Notes under the pieces: generated by a model
The model's input: only the letters and a program-made list of their open reading frames with translations
The model's database searches: none
What the model was told of the DNA's origin: nothing
Assembly: GCA_937873715.1 (NCBI GenBank)
Contig: CALMYJ010000011.1
Location: 124,001-188,000, forward strand
Direction of reading: 5' to 3'
DNA length: 64,000 nt
Origin: an uncultured Chitinophagaceae bacterium
GTDB lineage: Bacteria; Bacteroidota; Bacteroidia; Chitinophagales; Chitinophagaceae
In this document: in pieces, positions 26,666 through 34,668 of the stretch
Numbering within the stretch: the first letter of the stretch is position 1
Layout: each line of letters begins with the position of its first letter
Translations under genes and position numbers: made by a program

Positions 26666-27766
26666 ATGCCGATATATATGGATTTGCATATAGTGCCCGG
26701 CGTAAAGGCTCAGGCGGTAGCTGAGGCGCACCAGCTTGATGTGCAGGTGCAAATGGAACACAACTGCAACTGTATGACTTATTGGGTAGATGAAAAAAGG
26801 GGTAATATATTTTGCCTTATTGAAGCGCCAAATCAAGAGGCGGTTGAAGCTATGCACCGGCAGGCGCACGGGCTGGTGCCGCATCGCATTATAGAAGTGA
26901 ATACCGGGCTGGTGGAAGCTTTTTTAGGAAGAATCAGCGATCCGGCAGATGTAATTTTAACTGATGGCGGATTAAGGGTTTTTAATGATGCATCTTTTCG
27001 TATCATCCTGCTGGTACAGGTGCAGGACCCTGTGTTGCTCCTGCATCACCTGGGCAGGGAGGAGGCACATGAATTGACCCAGGCCTGCAGCAATGATATC
27101 CGCCAGTCAGTTGTATCTAACAACGGCAGCCCGGCAGCTTACAACGGTCATGGTTATCTTGCTTCGTTCTTCTCAGCTAATGCAGCAGTAAATTGTGCAC
27201 TTGAAATTCAAAAAAAATTAGCAGGTAATGTTGGGGAAAAAGCCGCTGTAAAAATAGCCGTTCATGCAGGTATGCCTGTTACTGAAAACGAACAATTGTT
27301 TGGCACCGTAATACAACAGGCAGAGCAGCTTTGTACAGTAGCTGGAATCAATAAAGTTGCAGTAAGCGAAGCCGTGCAGGAATTGTTGCACCACGATTGC
27401 CTGGAAAGCAACAGGGCATATTTATATAGCCTGGCGTCAAATGATGAAAACTGGCTGAATGACCTGTACAAAGTTGTTGATGCCAACTGGAATGATGCTG
27501 AGTTTACAATAGCCGATTATGCAATGGCAATGGCGATGAGCCAACCAAATTTTTATAGGAAAATGATGGCTTTAACGGGTATGGCACCCAATGTTTTTAT
27601 TAAAGATTACAGGCTCAGGATGGCAAAGCATCTGCTGAAAAAACAACATTGTAATATAGCCCAGGTAACTTTTGAAACCGGCTTTAGCAGTCCTTCTTAT
27701 TTTACCAAATGTTTTAAAAACCGTTACGGCTTATTGCCCAATACCTATACCAGCCTGTTGCATTAA
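26666..27766 (+). CDS. DUF4242 - cyclase-like - AraC three-domain regulator
   Basis: A 366-residue soluble protein with three parts. Residues 1-85 are a DUF4242 (SCO4226-like) domain: PIYMDLHIVPG, MEHNCNCMTYWVDEKRGNIFC, MHRQAHGLVPHRIIEV. Members of this family have been linked to nickel binding. Residues about 110-240 resemble a degenerate class III nucleotide cyclase homology domain (YNGHGYLASFFSANAAVNCAL, then VKIAVHAGMPV); the catalytic metal-binding Asp residues are not apparent, so it is probably a sensor, not an enzyme. Residues 270-363 are an AraC DNA-binding domain (FTIADYAMAMAMSQPNFYRK and ETGFSSPSYFTKCFKNRYG). It likely controls the secreted DUF4242 gene that follows 109 bp downstream. 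Domain calls are from motifs. Confidence 0.82.
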   Translation: MPIYMDLHIVPGVKAQAVAEAHQLDVQVQMEHNCNCMTYWVDEKRGNIFCLIEAPNQEAVEAMHRQAHGLVPHRIIEVNTGLVEAFLGRISDPADVILTDGGLRVFNDASFRIILLVQVQDPVLLLHHLGREEAHELTQACSNDIRQSVVSNNGSPAAYNGHGYLASFFSANAAVNCALEIQKKLAGNVGEKAAVKIAVHAGMPVTENEQLFGTVIQQAEQLCTVAGINKVAVSEAVQELLHHDCLESNRAYLYSLASNDENWLNDLYKVVDANWNDAEFTIADYAMAMAMSQPNFYRKMMALTGMAPNVFIKDYRLRMAKHLLKKQHCNIAQVTFETGFSSPSYFTKCFKNRYGLLPNTYTSLLH

Positions 27767-27817
27767 GCCTGCAATACAGGAACGAATTTTACCAGTTTTT
27801 GAATGATTTTTTATAGC

Positions 27818-27849
27818 ATGCCGGCATAGCCCGGGGGTATCTTTATACC
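27818..27849. promoter_or_regulatory. Palindromes upstream of the secreted DUF4242 gene
   Basis: A perfect 10-bp palindrome ATGCCGGCAT (27818-27827) lies between two ATAGC direct repeats, and an inverted repeat GGTAT-CTTT-ATACC (27836-27849) follows, 26 bp before the next ATG. The latter includes TATCTTTA, one base off the -7 consensus. This would be a natural place for the adjacent AraC-type regulator to act, but that is inference. Confidence 0.35.
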
Positions 27850-27875
27850 ATCAATAACTTTTAAAATTTTCCATC

Positions 27876-28250
27876 ATGACAACGCAAAAAATCATTCGTT
27901 ATTTACTCACTATGGTACTGTTATTCTCCGGCTATTCAGTTTTTTCGCAGCAGGCGGCAAACCATACAACACCGGTGATGAAAACTTACCTGATAGAAAG
28001 GGATATTCCTAATGCAGGTGTATTAACTGCAACCGATCTGCAGGGTATTTCACAAAAATCCTGCACTGTACTGAAAGATATGGGCCCGGGCATTGAGTGG
28101 GTACACAGTTATGTTACCGGCAATAAAATTTACTGTATTTACAAAGCCGAAAATGAAGCGCTCATTAGAGCTCATGCCAAAAAGGGCGGCTTCCCGGCAA
28201 ATGTGATTGTGGAAGTAGGTACAGTCATCAGCCCGGACACAGCAAAATGA
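27876..28250 (+). CDS. Secreted DUF4242 domain protein
   Basis: A 124-residue exported protein. A signal peptide (about residues 1-25, ending YSVFSQQ) precedes one DUF4242-like domain: VMKTYLIERDIPNAGVLTAT, WVHSYVTGNKIYCIYKAENE, IRAHAKKGGFPANVIVEV. The alternating YCIYKAENEALIRAHA pattern mirrors FCLIEAPNQEAVEAMH in the regulator upstream, so both carry the same fold, one cytoplasmic and one exported. The cysteine-rich NCNC of the regulator is reduced here to a single Cys. Function unknown; metal or small-ligand binding is possible. Transcription likely ends at the terminator at 28354. Confidence 0.75.
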   Translation: MTTQKIIRYLLTMVLLFSGYSVFSQQAANHTTPVMKTYLIERDIPNAGVLTATDLQGISQKSCTVLKDMGPGIEWVHSYVTGNKIYCIYKAENEALIRAHAKKGGFPANVIVEVGTVISPDTAK

Positions 28251-28353
28251 TTGAAAAAAGCGGGGGAGCCTATAACCTTCCGCATAAGGATATCTCCAAA
28301 AACTTGTGATGCTTTGGTGGTGATTGTACCGTATAACATGCAATAAGGAGCAT

Positions 28354-28383
28354 AAAAAAAGGGACGCATTGCATCCCTTTTTT
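28354..28383. terminator. Bidirectional Rho-independent terminator
   Basis: Seven A, then GGGA-(C)-GC, a 3-nt loop, GC-(A)-TCCC and six or more T. It is symmetric enough to serve both the DUF4242 gene (plus) and the thrS-infC operon (minus), which converge here. Confidence 0.8.
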
Positions 28384-28401
28384 AGTATGGTAAATTTATA
28401 A

Positions 28402-29004
28402 TTAAGCTTGCTTTTCTGCTGCAGGTTTAGCAGGCTTTTTGTTGCTTTTAGGCGCAAACATTACCTGCATGCGTTTGCCTTCCATTTTAGGCAGGCCCTC
28501 CAGAGTGCCAATATCTTTCAGCCTGTCGGCAAATTTAAGCAGCAGCAGTTCGCCCCTTTCTTTAAACATAATGGCACGACCTTTAAACTGAACGTGTGCT
28601 TTTACTTTATTGCCATCCTGCAAAAATTTTTCGGCATGCTTGCATTTAAACTCAAAGTCGTGATCGTCGGTATTGGGGGTAAAACGTACCTCCTTTACCT
28701 CACTCGTTTTTGAGTTGGCCTTCATCTCTTTCTTCTTCTTCTTCTCGTTGTACAAAAATTTATTGTAGTCGATAATCTTGCACACCGGCGGGTTGGCACC
28801 CGGCGAAATTTCAACAAGGTCCAGTTGTTGTTCCTGTGCAATCTTAAGTGCTTCGGGAGTGGGGTAAACACCTACCTGTACATTATCACCAACCAGCCTT
28901 ACTTCGGGTACCCTTATCATGTGGTTGGTGCGGTGTTCCTGTTGTTGTTCTTTTCTAAACCGTGGGTTAAATGCGCCACGGGGGGGTCTGGGTGGAAATG
29001 CCAT
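28402..29004 (-). CDS. infC: Translation initiation factor IF-3
   Basis: A 200-residue IF-3. The N-domain has IRVPEVRLVGDNVQVGVYP and LDLVEISPGANPPVCKIIDY, followed by the Lys-rich linker NEKKKKKEM. The C-domain has EVRFTPNTDDHDFEFKCKHA and VQFKGRAIMFKERGE. A basic, Pro/Arg-rich extension of about 28 residues precedes the core, and a short Lys/Ala tail follows. IF-3 prevents premature subunit joining and checks start-codon pairing. It lies 102 bp downstream of thrS in the common thrS-infC order. Unusually, a terminator follows at once and the usual rpmI and rplT genes are absent. The ATG start is clear. Confidence 0.98.
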   Translation of the reverse strand: MAFPPRPPRGAFNPRFRKEQQQEHRTNHMIRVPEVRLVGDNVQVGVYPTPEALKIAQEQQLDLVEISPGANPPVCKIIDYNKFLYNEKKKKKEMKANSKTSEVKEVRFTPNTDDHDFEFKCKHAEKFLQDGNKVKAHVQFKGRAIMFKERGELLLLKFADRLKDIGTLEGLPKMEGKRMQVMFAPKSNKKPAKPAAEKQA

Positions 29005-29106
29005 TAAATAATTTTAGTTAAAAATGTTTTTTGTGGCAGTTGTACTGCCTGTTTTAAAATTAATTATTGTAAAGATAATGTTTTTTGATACTTGCTCACA
29101 TTTGTG

Positions 29107-31047
29107 TTAACGGGGGCTTTTCATCAGTTTTACTTCTTCTTGTACCAGCCCAATAAAATCTTCAATACTGTACACCCCTTCGTCGCCTTTGCCCTGCCGC
29201 CTTACAGCTACTTTATTGTCGGTGGCTTCTTTTTCGCCAATAACCAGCATGAGGGGTACTTTTTCCAGTTCGGTATCCCGTATTTTTTTACCGATTTTTT
29301 CATTACGGTCGTCAATTTCAGCCCTTATCTCTGCGGCTTTTAACTGTGCAAGCACTGCTTCGCAGTAGGGTAAAAATTTATCACTGATGGGTAATAATTT
29401 TACCTGTGTTGGTGTAAGCCAAAGTGGAAATTTGCCGGCACAATGTTCTATAAGTACTGCCACAAAACGTTCCATACTGCCAAAGGGTGCCCGGTGTATC
29501 ATTACAGGGCGGTGCTTGTTGTTATCTTCTCCAATATAGCTCAGGTCGAAGCGTTCGGGCAGGTTGTAATCTACCTGTATGGTACCCAACTGCCAGCGGC
29601 GGCCAATAGCATCTTTAATCATAAAGTCCAGCTTAGGCCCGTAAAATGCCGCTTCGCCATACTCTATTGTTGTTTGAAGGTTTTTTTCTGCTGCCGCTTC
29701 GATGATGGCCTCCTCGGCTAAAGCCCAGTTCTCTTCACTGCCAATGTATTTCGCCCTGTCTACTTTATCTCTCAAAGAAATTTGTGCGGTGTAATCGTTT
29801 AGCTCAAGCGATTTTAAAACATACTGAACGATATCAATTACTTTTTTAAACTCTTCCTTTACCTGCGATGGCATGCAAAACAGGTGGGCATCGTCCTGGG
29901 TAAAGCCACGAACACGGGTAAGCCCGTGCAGTTCGCCATGCTGCTCATAGCGATACACTGTGCCAAATTCGGCTAAGCGCAGGGGTAAGTCTTTATAACT
30001 GCGGGGTGATGATTTATATATTTCGCAGTGGTGCGGACAGTTCATCGGTTTCAAAAAAAACTCTTCGCCTTCCTGCGGCGTTTTAATCGGCTGAAAACTG
30101 TCTTTACCATATTTTTCATAATGGCCCGATGTTACGTATAATTGTTTGTGGCCGATATGCGGCGTAATTACCGGTACATAGCCACTTTCGGTTTGTGCTT
30201 TTTGTAAAAAATCCTGCAGGCGCTGGCGCAGCATGGCACCTTTGGGCAGCCACATGGGCAGGCCCATACCCACTTTTTCAGAAAAGGTAAAAAGCTCCAG
30301 TTCCCTGCCCAGCTTGCGGTGATCCCTTTTTTTGGCTTCCTCCAGCATTACCAGGTATTCGTCTAATTCTTTTTGAGAGGGAAACGTAATGCCGTAAATA
30401 CGGGTAAGCATTTTGTTCTTCTCATCATTAAGCCAGTAAGCACCGGCAATATTAGTAAGCTTTATGGCTTTAATAAAACCGGTATTGGGGATATGTGGCC
30501 CACGGCACAGGTCGGTAAAATTACCCTGGGTATAAAAAGTAATTTCGCCATCATTGAGGCGGTCAATAATTTCCAGTTTATAAGGGTCGCCCTTACCAGT
30601 AAAGTATTGTACAGCGTCGGCTTTGCTTACTTCTTTACGTTGGTAGGTGGAGTTGTTTTTGGCCAACTCCTGCATTTTGCTTTCTATTTTTTTCAGGTCT
30701 TCTTCGCCTAATGCCCGGCCGCCCAGGTCAACATCATAGTAAAAACCTCTTTCGCCGGGAGGGCCGTAACCAAATTTTACGCCGGGGTAATAAAATTCCA
30801 GTGCCTCGGCCATCAGGTGGGCAGAGGAATGCCAGAAGGTTTCTTTACCATCGGTATCATTCCATTTAAGCAGTTGCACGCTGGCATCAGTAGCGATAGG
30901 CCTTGATGCATCCCATACCTGCCCGTTTACTTTTGCTGCCAGCACTTTCCTGGCTAATCCTTCGCTGATAGATTTTGCGATATCCATTGAAGTAATGCCT
31001 GCTTCGTATTCCCGTACTGCACCATCCGGAAGAGTTATCTTTATCAT
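29107..31047 (-). CDS. thrS: Threonyl-tRNA synthetase
   Basis: A 646-residue class II synthetase with the full domain set. A TGS domain opens [17 protein letters not shown]; the editing domain carries [17 protein letters not shown]; and the catalytic core contains the zinc ligands in [19 protein letters not shown], motif 2 [20 protein letters not shown] and motif 3 [18 protein letters not shown]. The anticodon-binding domain follows ([20 protein letters not shown]). It charges tRNA-Thr. Because the Cys, His and His zinc ligands and the editing domain are present, it should be fully active. A candidate promoter lies about 40 bp upstream; no Thr-rich leader or T-box is visible in the short leader. 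Confidence 0.98.
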   Translation of the reverse strand: MIKITLPDGAVREYEAGITSMDIAKSISEGLARKVLAAKVNGQVWDASRPIATDASVQLLKWNDTDGKETFWHSSAHLMAEALEFYYPGVKFGYGPPGERGFYYDVDLGGRALGEEDLKKIESKMQELAKNNSTYQRKEVSKADAVQYFTGKGDPYKLEIIDRLNDGEITFYTQGNFTDLCRGPHIPNTGFIKAIKLTNIAGAYWLNDEKNKMLTRIYGITFPSQKELDEYLVMLEEAKKRDHRKLGRELELFTFSEKVGMGLPMWLPKGAMLRQRLQDFLQKAQTESGYVPVITPHIGHKQLYVTSGHYEKYGKDSFQPIKTPQEGEEFFLKPMNCPHHCEIYKSSPRSYKDLPLRLAEFGTVYRYEQHGELHGLTRVRGFTQDDAHLFCMPSQVKEEFKKVIDIVQYVLKSLELNDYTAQISLRDKVDRAKYIGSEENWALAEEAIIEAAAEKNLQTTIEYGEAAFYGPKLDFMIKDAIGRRWQLGTIQVDYNLPERFDLSYIGEDNNKHRPVMIHRAPFGSMERFVAVLIEHCAGKFPLWLTPTQVKLLPISDKFLPYCEAVLAQLKAAEIRAEIDDRNEKIGKKIRDTELEKVPLMLVIGEKEATDNKVAVRRQGKGDEGVYSIEDFIGLVQEEVKLMKSPR

Positions 31048-31082
31048 GTTGGTATTATTCCTTTCCTTTATTTTGAAGGTGG

Positions 31083-31112
31083 CAAAATTAACGAAGTATT
31101 TGCGAAGGCAAA
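31083..31112 (-). promoter_or_regulatory. Candidate thrS promoter
   Basis: On the minus strand a TTTG (plus 31109-31112) is followed after 18 bp by TAATTTTG (plus 31083-31090), matching the Bacteroidota -33/-7 pattern. The expected transcript start is near 31077, giving a leader of about 30 nt. Confidence 0.5.
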
Positions 31113-31132
31113 ATATATCTCGGATATCTTTG
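31099..31132 (+). promoter_or_regulatory. Candidate promoter for the gene at 31191
   Basis: TTTG (31099-31102), 22 bp, then TATCTTTG (31125-31132) followed by CAATG, close to the Bacteroidota consensus. It overlaps the opposing thrS promoter, so the two could interfere. Confidence 0.5.
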
Positions 31133-31190
31133 CAATGCCCGTTATTACAGCTATACAGGATAGTTTTTATTCACAAAATGTTTTCGGAAA

Positions 31191-32300
31191 ATGCTAAAAG
31201 CAGCTACAACTGTTCTTTTATTATTGTTTTGTTCTACACTGGCTTTTGCCCAAAAGATAGATGGCCAGTGGCGTGGTTCCTTTGATAGCCGTGGTGATAT
31301 TGTGCTTTCCGGTACCAATAACACCGAGTTTGTATTAGAGCTCGAAATTGATGGCACTACAGTATCCGGCTATTCCTACTCTTACTTCCAGGACAGAAAG
31401 TATTATGTGATTTGCTCCATCAAAGGCACTTATTACAAAAGCAGCAAAAGCATAAAAGTAACCGAAACGGCAAGGGTTAAAGGCAATACACCACCCGATT
31501 TTATCGACTGCCTCCAAATACACTACCTCACCTATGAAAAAAACGGGAATACCGAAGTGCTGGAAGGCAGGTGGGAAGAAGTGCCCGACCAGCCCGGCGG
31601 TGGCTGTGGTGTGGGTAAAACAACCTTAACCCGGCGCACATTAAGCAAAAACCTTTCTACATTCAATAAACCTGTTAAGCCAAAGGCGGGCATTACCCCA
31701 CCGGTAGCCGAAAAGCCCAAAAAACCTGTTGCCACAACAGGAACTGTAGCCAAAACGGATACCGCAAAAAAAAGAACAACTGCTGTAGTAAAACCCCGGC
31801 CACAATTAAAAATAGCACCAAAGCCCCAGCCTGAAACTGCAGCCGTTACAGCGCCGCCGGTATCAAAGGAAATACCCGATACAAAAGTGGATGCAGCAGA
31901 GTTTCGTAAGCCTGCCGAGAAAGTGCAGTTTGTACCCCAGGTATTTGAAAAACGCAGAGCAGACGTATTGAAATCAATACAAATTGAAAATGAAACATTC
32001 CGTGTGGATTTATATGATAACGGGGAGATAGACGGCGATACCATTTCGTTGTTTTATAACGGTAAATTACTATTGGCTAATAAACGGCTGGGTACAAAGC
32101 CCATTACACTTACCCTTGAAGCCAATACCGGCAGTGCAGTAAATGAGTTAACTATGTATGCCGAAAATCTTGGTGAAATACCACCCAATACTGCACTTAT
32201 GGTAGTTACCGATGGCGACAAACGGTATGAGGTACGCATAGCATCCGATTTAAAAAACAGTGGTACTATACATTTTATCCATAAGCCAAAAACACAATAA
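31191..32300 (+). CDS. Secreted two-domain protein of unknown function
   Basis: A 369-residue exported protein with a signal peptide ending LAFAQ (about residue 21). The first domain (residues 22-140) begins IDGQWRGSFDSRGD, a lipocalin-like or beta-barrel opening, and is rich in aromatic strands (VSGYSYSYFQDRKYYVIC) with Cys residues. A Lys/Pro/Thr linker (about 150-255) follows. The last domain (ENETFRVDLYDNGEIDGDTI, then LTMYAENLGEIPPNTAL) is an all-beta module that I have seen in other Bacteroidota hypothetical proteins; its Asp-rich DNGEIDGD loop could bind calcium. No catalytic motif is visible. It is 44 bp from the lipoprotein gene after it, so the two may be co-expressed. Function unknown. 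Confidence 0.75.
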   Translation: MLKAATTVLLLLFCSTLAFAQKIDGQWRGSFDSRGDIVLSGTNNTEFVLELEIDGTTVSGYSYSYFQDRKYYVICSIKGTYYKSSKSIKVTETARVKGNTPPDFIDCLQIHYLTYEKNGNTEVLEGRWEEVPDQPGGGCGVGKTTLTRRTLSKNLSTFNKPVKPKAGITPPVAEKPKKPVATTGTVAKTDTAKKRTTAVVKPRPQLKIAPKPQPETAAVTAPPVSKEIPDTKVDAAEFRKPAEKVQFVPQVFEKRRADVLKSIQIENETFRVDLYDNGEIDGDTISLFYNGKLLLANKRLGTKPITLTLEANTGSAVNELTMYAENLGEIPPNTALMVVTDGDKRYEVRIASDLKNSGTIHFIHKPKTQ

Positions 32301-32344
32301 AGCACATTCGTTTGCGTTATAACCGGGTATAAAACCAATACTCC

Positions 32345-32842
32345 GTGAATAAAAGTTTACCTGGCGCATTCATAGCTGTTGTTTGCCTGCTGGCCATCAT
32401 GGGTGCAAGCTGCAAAAAGGGGGTAAAGGAACCGGTAACCCTCGATAAAGCAGCCGGAACCTGGAGCATCAATGCAGTACGCTTTAGTGCATTTTACGGT
32501 TCAGGCACTTCTAAAGACAGCACCATTCCCTGGAAGCCGATTATCGGCAATAACGTACGCTTCGACGGTGTTTCCAATATGGAATATTGCTTCAACCTGC
32601 CTTATAAAAATTTCGGTACTTACCAACTCAATGCCGGCGACTCTATCACCATCTCTTTTGTAAAAGATAATAACCGCTTAGAAGGTATTGACTATTGGGT
32701 AAAAGCATTTGGCGGCGAAACCACCAAATGGAAAATTCGCCTCCTCACGGCTACCAACTTTAATATTGAAAAAACAGTAGACCAACATATTGCATTTCCC
32801 GGCGCCAGTACAGTAATCATGTACCAGAATTTTGTGCGCTGA
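32345..32842 (+). CDS. Lipoprotein of unknown function
   Basis: A 165-residue protein with a lipoprotein signal: hydrophobic residues 8-20, then lipobox IMGASCKK with Cys at about residue 23. The Lys residues after Cys are common in Bacteroidota lipoproteins. The mature part starts DKAAGTWSINAVRFSAFYGS and reads like a small beta-barrel of the lipocalin-like type found in this phylum, with no catalytic residues recognisable. The start is a GTG at 32345. It is followed by a terminator and lies 44 bp after the preceding secreted protein. Confidence 0.7.
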   Translation: MNKSLPGAFIAVVCLLAIMGASCKKGVKEPVTLDKAAGTWSINAVRFSAFYGSGTSKDSTIPWKPIIGNNVRFDGVSNMEYCFNLPYKNFGTYQLNAGDSITISFVKDNNRLEGIDYWVKAFGGETTKWKIRLLTATNFNIEKTVDQHIAFPGASTVIMYQNFVR

Positions 32843-32874
32843 TTTAATCCTTACCACTTTGAAACTACATCATG

Positions 32875-32902
32875 CCCCGGTTTTTTCCGGGGTATTTTGT
32901 TT
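32875..32902 (+). terminator. Rho-independent terminator
   Basis: A 6-bp stem CCCCGG / CCGGGG with a T6 loop, followed by TATTTTGTTT, 32 bp after the lipoprotein stop. Confidence 0.75.
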
Positions 32903-33044
32903 AAGATAAGCTGCGGTATTTTCTTTGCCGGTATACAGCCGTTACAGGCTGGTTTGTACGCAATCGTTCCCGTTGATTTAAGTTTTTTGTATAAACCCAT
33001 TCAGCGTATTGTTGTTACTTTTAGGTTTCAATTGAAACGAGGAT

Positions 33045-34520
33045 ATGAAAAAATTAAACGTACTTGCTTGTGCTGTAACCGCAGTCATTTTATTTTCCTG
33101 CAAAAAAGATTCTGGCACCACTCCAACACCTCCACCACCGGCAGAAGAGCAAATTGTGGCTTTCCCGGGGGCAGAAGGATTTGGCCGCTTTACCAGTGGC
33201 GGCAGGGGTGGCCAGGTAATTTATGTAGATAAACTTACCGATGTTGCCAGCGAACCGGGTACACTACGCTATGCCATAAACCGCACCGGGAGGAGAATAA
33301 TCGTATTTAAGGTTTCCGGTACTATTACCTTAGCCAACCCCCTGGAAATTACCAATGGCAACATCACCATAGCCGGGCAAACAGCCCCCGGAGATGGGAT
33401 TACCCTCAGGAATTATCCTCTTATCATTAAAGCTGATAATGTTATTGTGCGTTTCATGCGTTTCCGTCTGGGCGATATCAACCAGGAAAGGGAATACGAC
33501 AGCTTTGAAGGCCAGGGCCGGAAAAATATCCTCATCGATCATTGTTCAATGAGCTGGTCGGTGGATGAATGTGCTTCATTTTACCGCAATCAAAATTTTA
33601 CCCTGCAATGGTCTATCATTTCAGAAAGTTTGAACAAATCTTTTCATGGCAAGGAAGATCATGGATACGGCGGTATCTGGGGCGGCTCCAGCGCCAGCTT
33701 CCACCACAATTTGCTGGCACATCACCAAAATAGAAACCCTCGTTTTGACGGAGGCAACCGTGCCGGTACCGGCGCACTGATACCTTCAATAGGGTTGGAT
33801 AAAGTAGACTATCGTAATAATGTAGTATACAACTGGGCCAGTAATACTGCTTACGGCGGCGAAAATGGCCAGTACAATATGATTAATAACTACCTGAAGC
33901 CGGGCCCTGCCACGCCATCCAGCAGGCGTGCCCGTATTCTTGAAATATATATGGAAAACGGAGCAGCATATGCACCGGGTTTTGGTAAATTTTATGTAGA
34001 CGGGAACTTTGTAGAAGGCAGCACTGCTGCTACCACCAATAACTGGGATGAAACAGTAAAACCAATTGTGATGGGTTCTGGACTAAGCACTGCTAATTTT
34101 GCCCTTGCAAAACTAACTGCCCCAATTACCGCCGAAGCAGTAACAACGCATACGGCTGCAAGTGCTTATAACAAAGTGCTTTTATACAGCGGCTCAAGCC
34201 TGAGCCGGGATGCTGTTGATACCCGTGTAGTCAGTGAAGTGCAAAATGGTACAACCACCTATAATGGTTCAAAAACAGGTTTGAAGGGAATCATCGATTC
34301 GCAAAGCGATGTAGGTGGATGGCCTGCATTGGCAACCCAGCCAGCACCTGTGGATACCGACCTTGATGGTATTCCCGATGCCTGGGAAACTGCAAGAGGA
34401 TTAAACCCTAATTCCTATGCTGATGGTTCGGCTAAAACCCTGGATACCAAACTTACTAACGTAGAAGTATATCTTAACAGCCTGGTAGAGCATATCATCA
34501 CCGAAAAGTTAAAACCATAA
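33045..34520 (+). CDS. Pectate-lyase-like lipoprotein (parallel beta-helix)
   Basis: A 491-residue lipoprotein (lipobox ILFSCKK, Cys about residue 19, then a Thr/Pro linker). The mature protein begins VAFPGAEGFGRFTSGGRGG and continues with DVASEPGTLRYAINRTGRR and IIVFKVSGTITL, the pattern of pectate lyases of the PL1 type in Bacteroidota. Beta-helix coils follow (ILIDHCSMSWSVDECASF, SASFHHNLLAHHQNRNPRF). Near the C-terminus DTDLDGIPDAWETARGLNP is a calcium-binding thrombospondin-3-like loop common in this group. It is expected at the cell surface or outer membrane, cleaving pectin-like polyuronides. No SusCD pair is nearby, so substrate use is uncertain. Confidence 0.82.
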   Translation: MKKLNVLACAVTAVILFSCKKDSGTTPTPPPPAEEQIVAFPGAEGFGRFTSGGRGGQVIYVDKLTDVASEPGTLRYAINRTGRRIIVFKVSGTITLANPLEITNGNITIAGQTAPGDGITLRNYPLIIKADNVIVRFMRFRLGDINQEREYDSFEGQGRKNILIDHCSMSWSVDECASFYRNQNFTLQWSIISESLNKSFHGKEDHGYGGIWGGSSASFHHNLLAHHQNRNPRFDGGNRAGTGALIPSIGLDKVDYRNNVVYNWASNTAYGGENGQYNMINNYLKPGPATPSSRRARILEIYMENGAAYAPGFGKFYVDGNFVEGSTAATTNNWDETVKPIVMGSGLSTANFALAKLTAPITAEAVTTHTAASAYNKVLLYSGSSLSRDAVDTRVVSEVQNGTTTYNGSKTGLKGIIDSQSDVGGWPALATQPAPVDTDLDGIPDAWETARGLNPNSYADGSAKTLDTKLTNVEVYLNSLVEHIITEKLKP

Positions 34521-34588
34521 CTGTTTAGATGTTTAAGCATGTCATCTTACAGGCATGTAATACTAAAAAAATAAATTGCTTAAAAAAG

Positions 34589-34629
34589 GAAGGAGTCTTT
34601 ACAAAGTTTTTTGCAGGGGCTCCTTTTTT
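34589..34629 (+). terminator. Probable terminator after the pectate-lyase-like gene
   Basis: A 9-bp stem (34589-34597 with 34618-34626, including G-T pairs) with a 20-nt loop, followed by six T. It is weaker than the other terminators in the window because of the long loop. Confidence 0.5.
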
Positions 34630-34668
34630 CTGCATTTATTGTAACTTCATGCCCAAACTAACAGGGCT

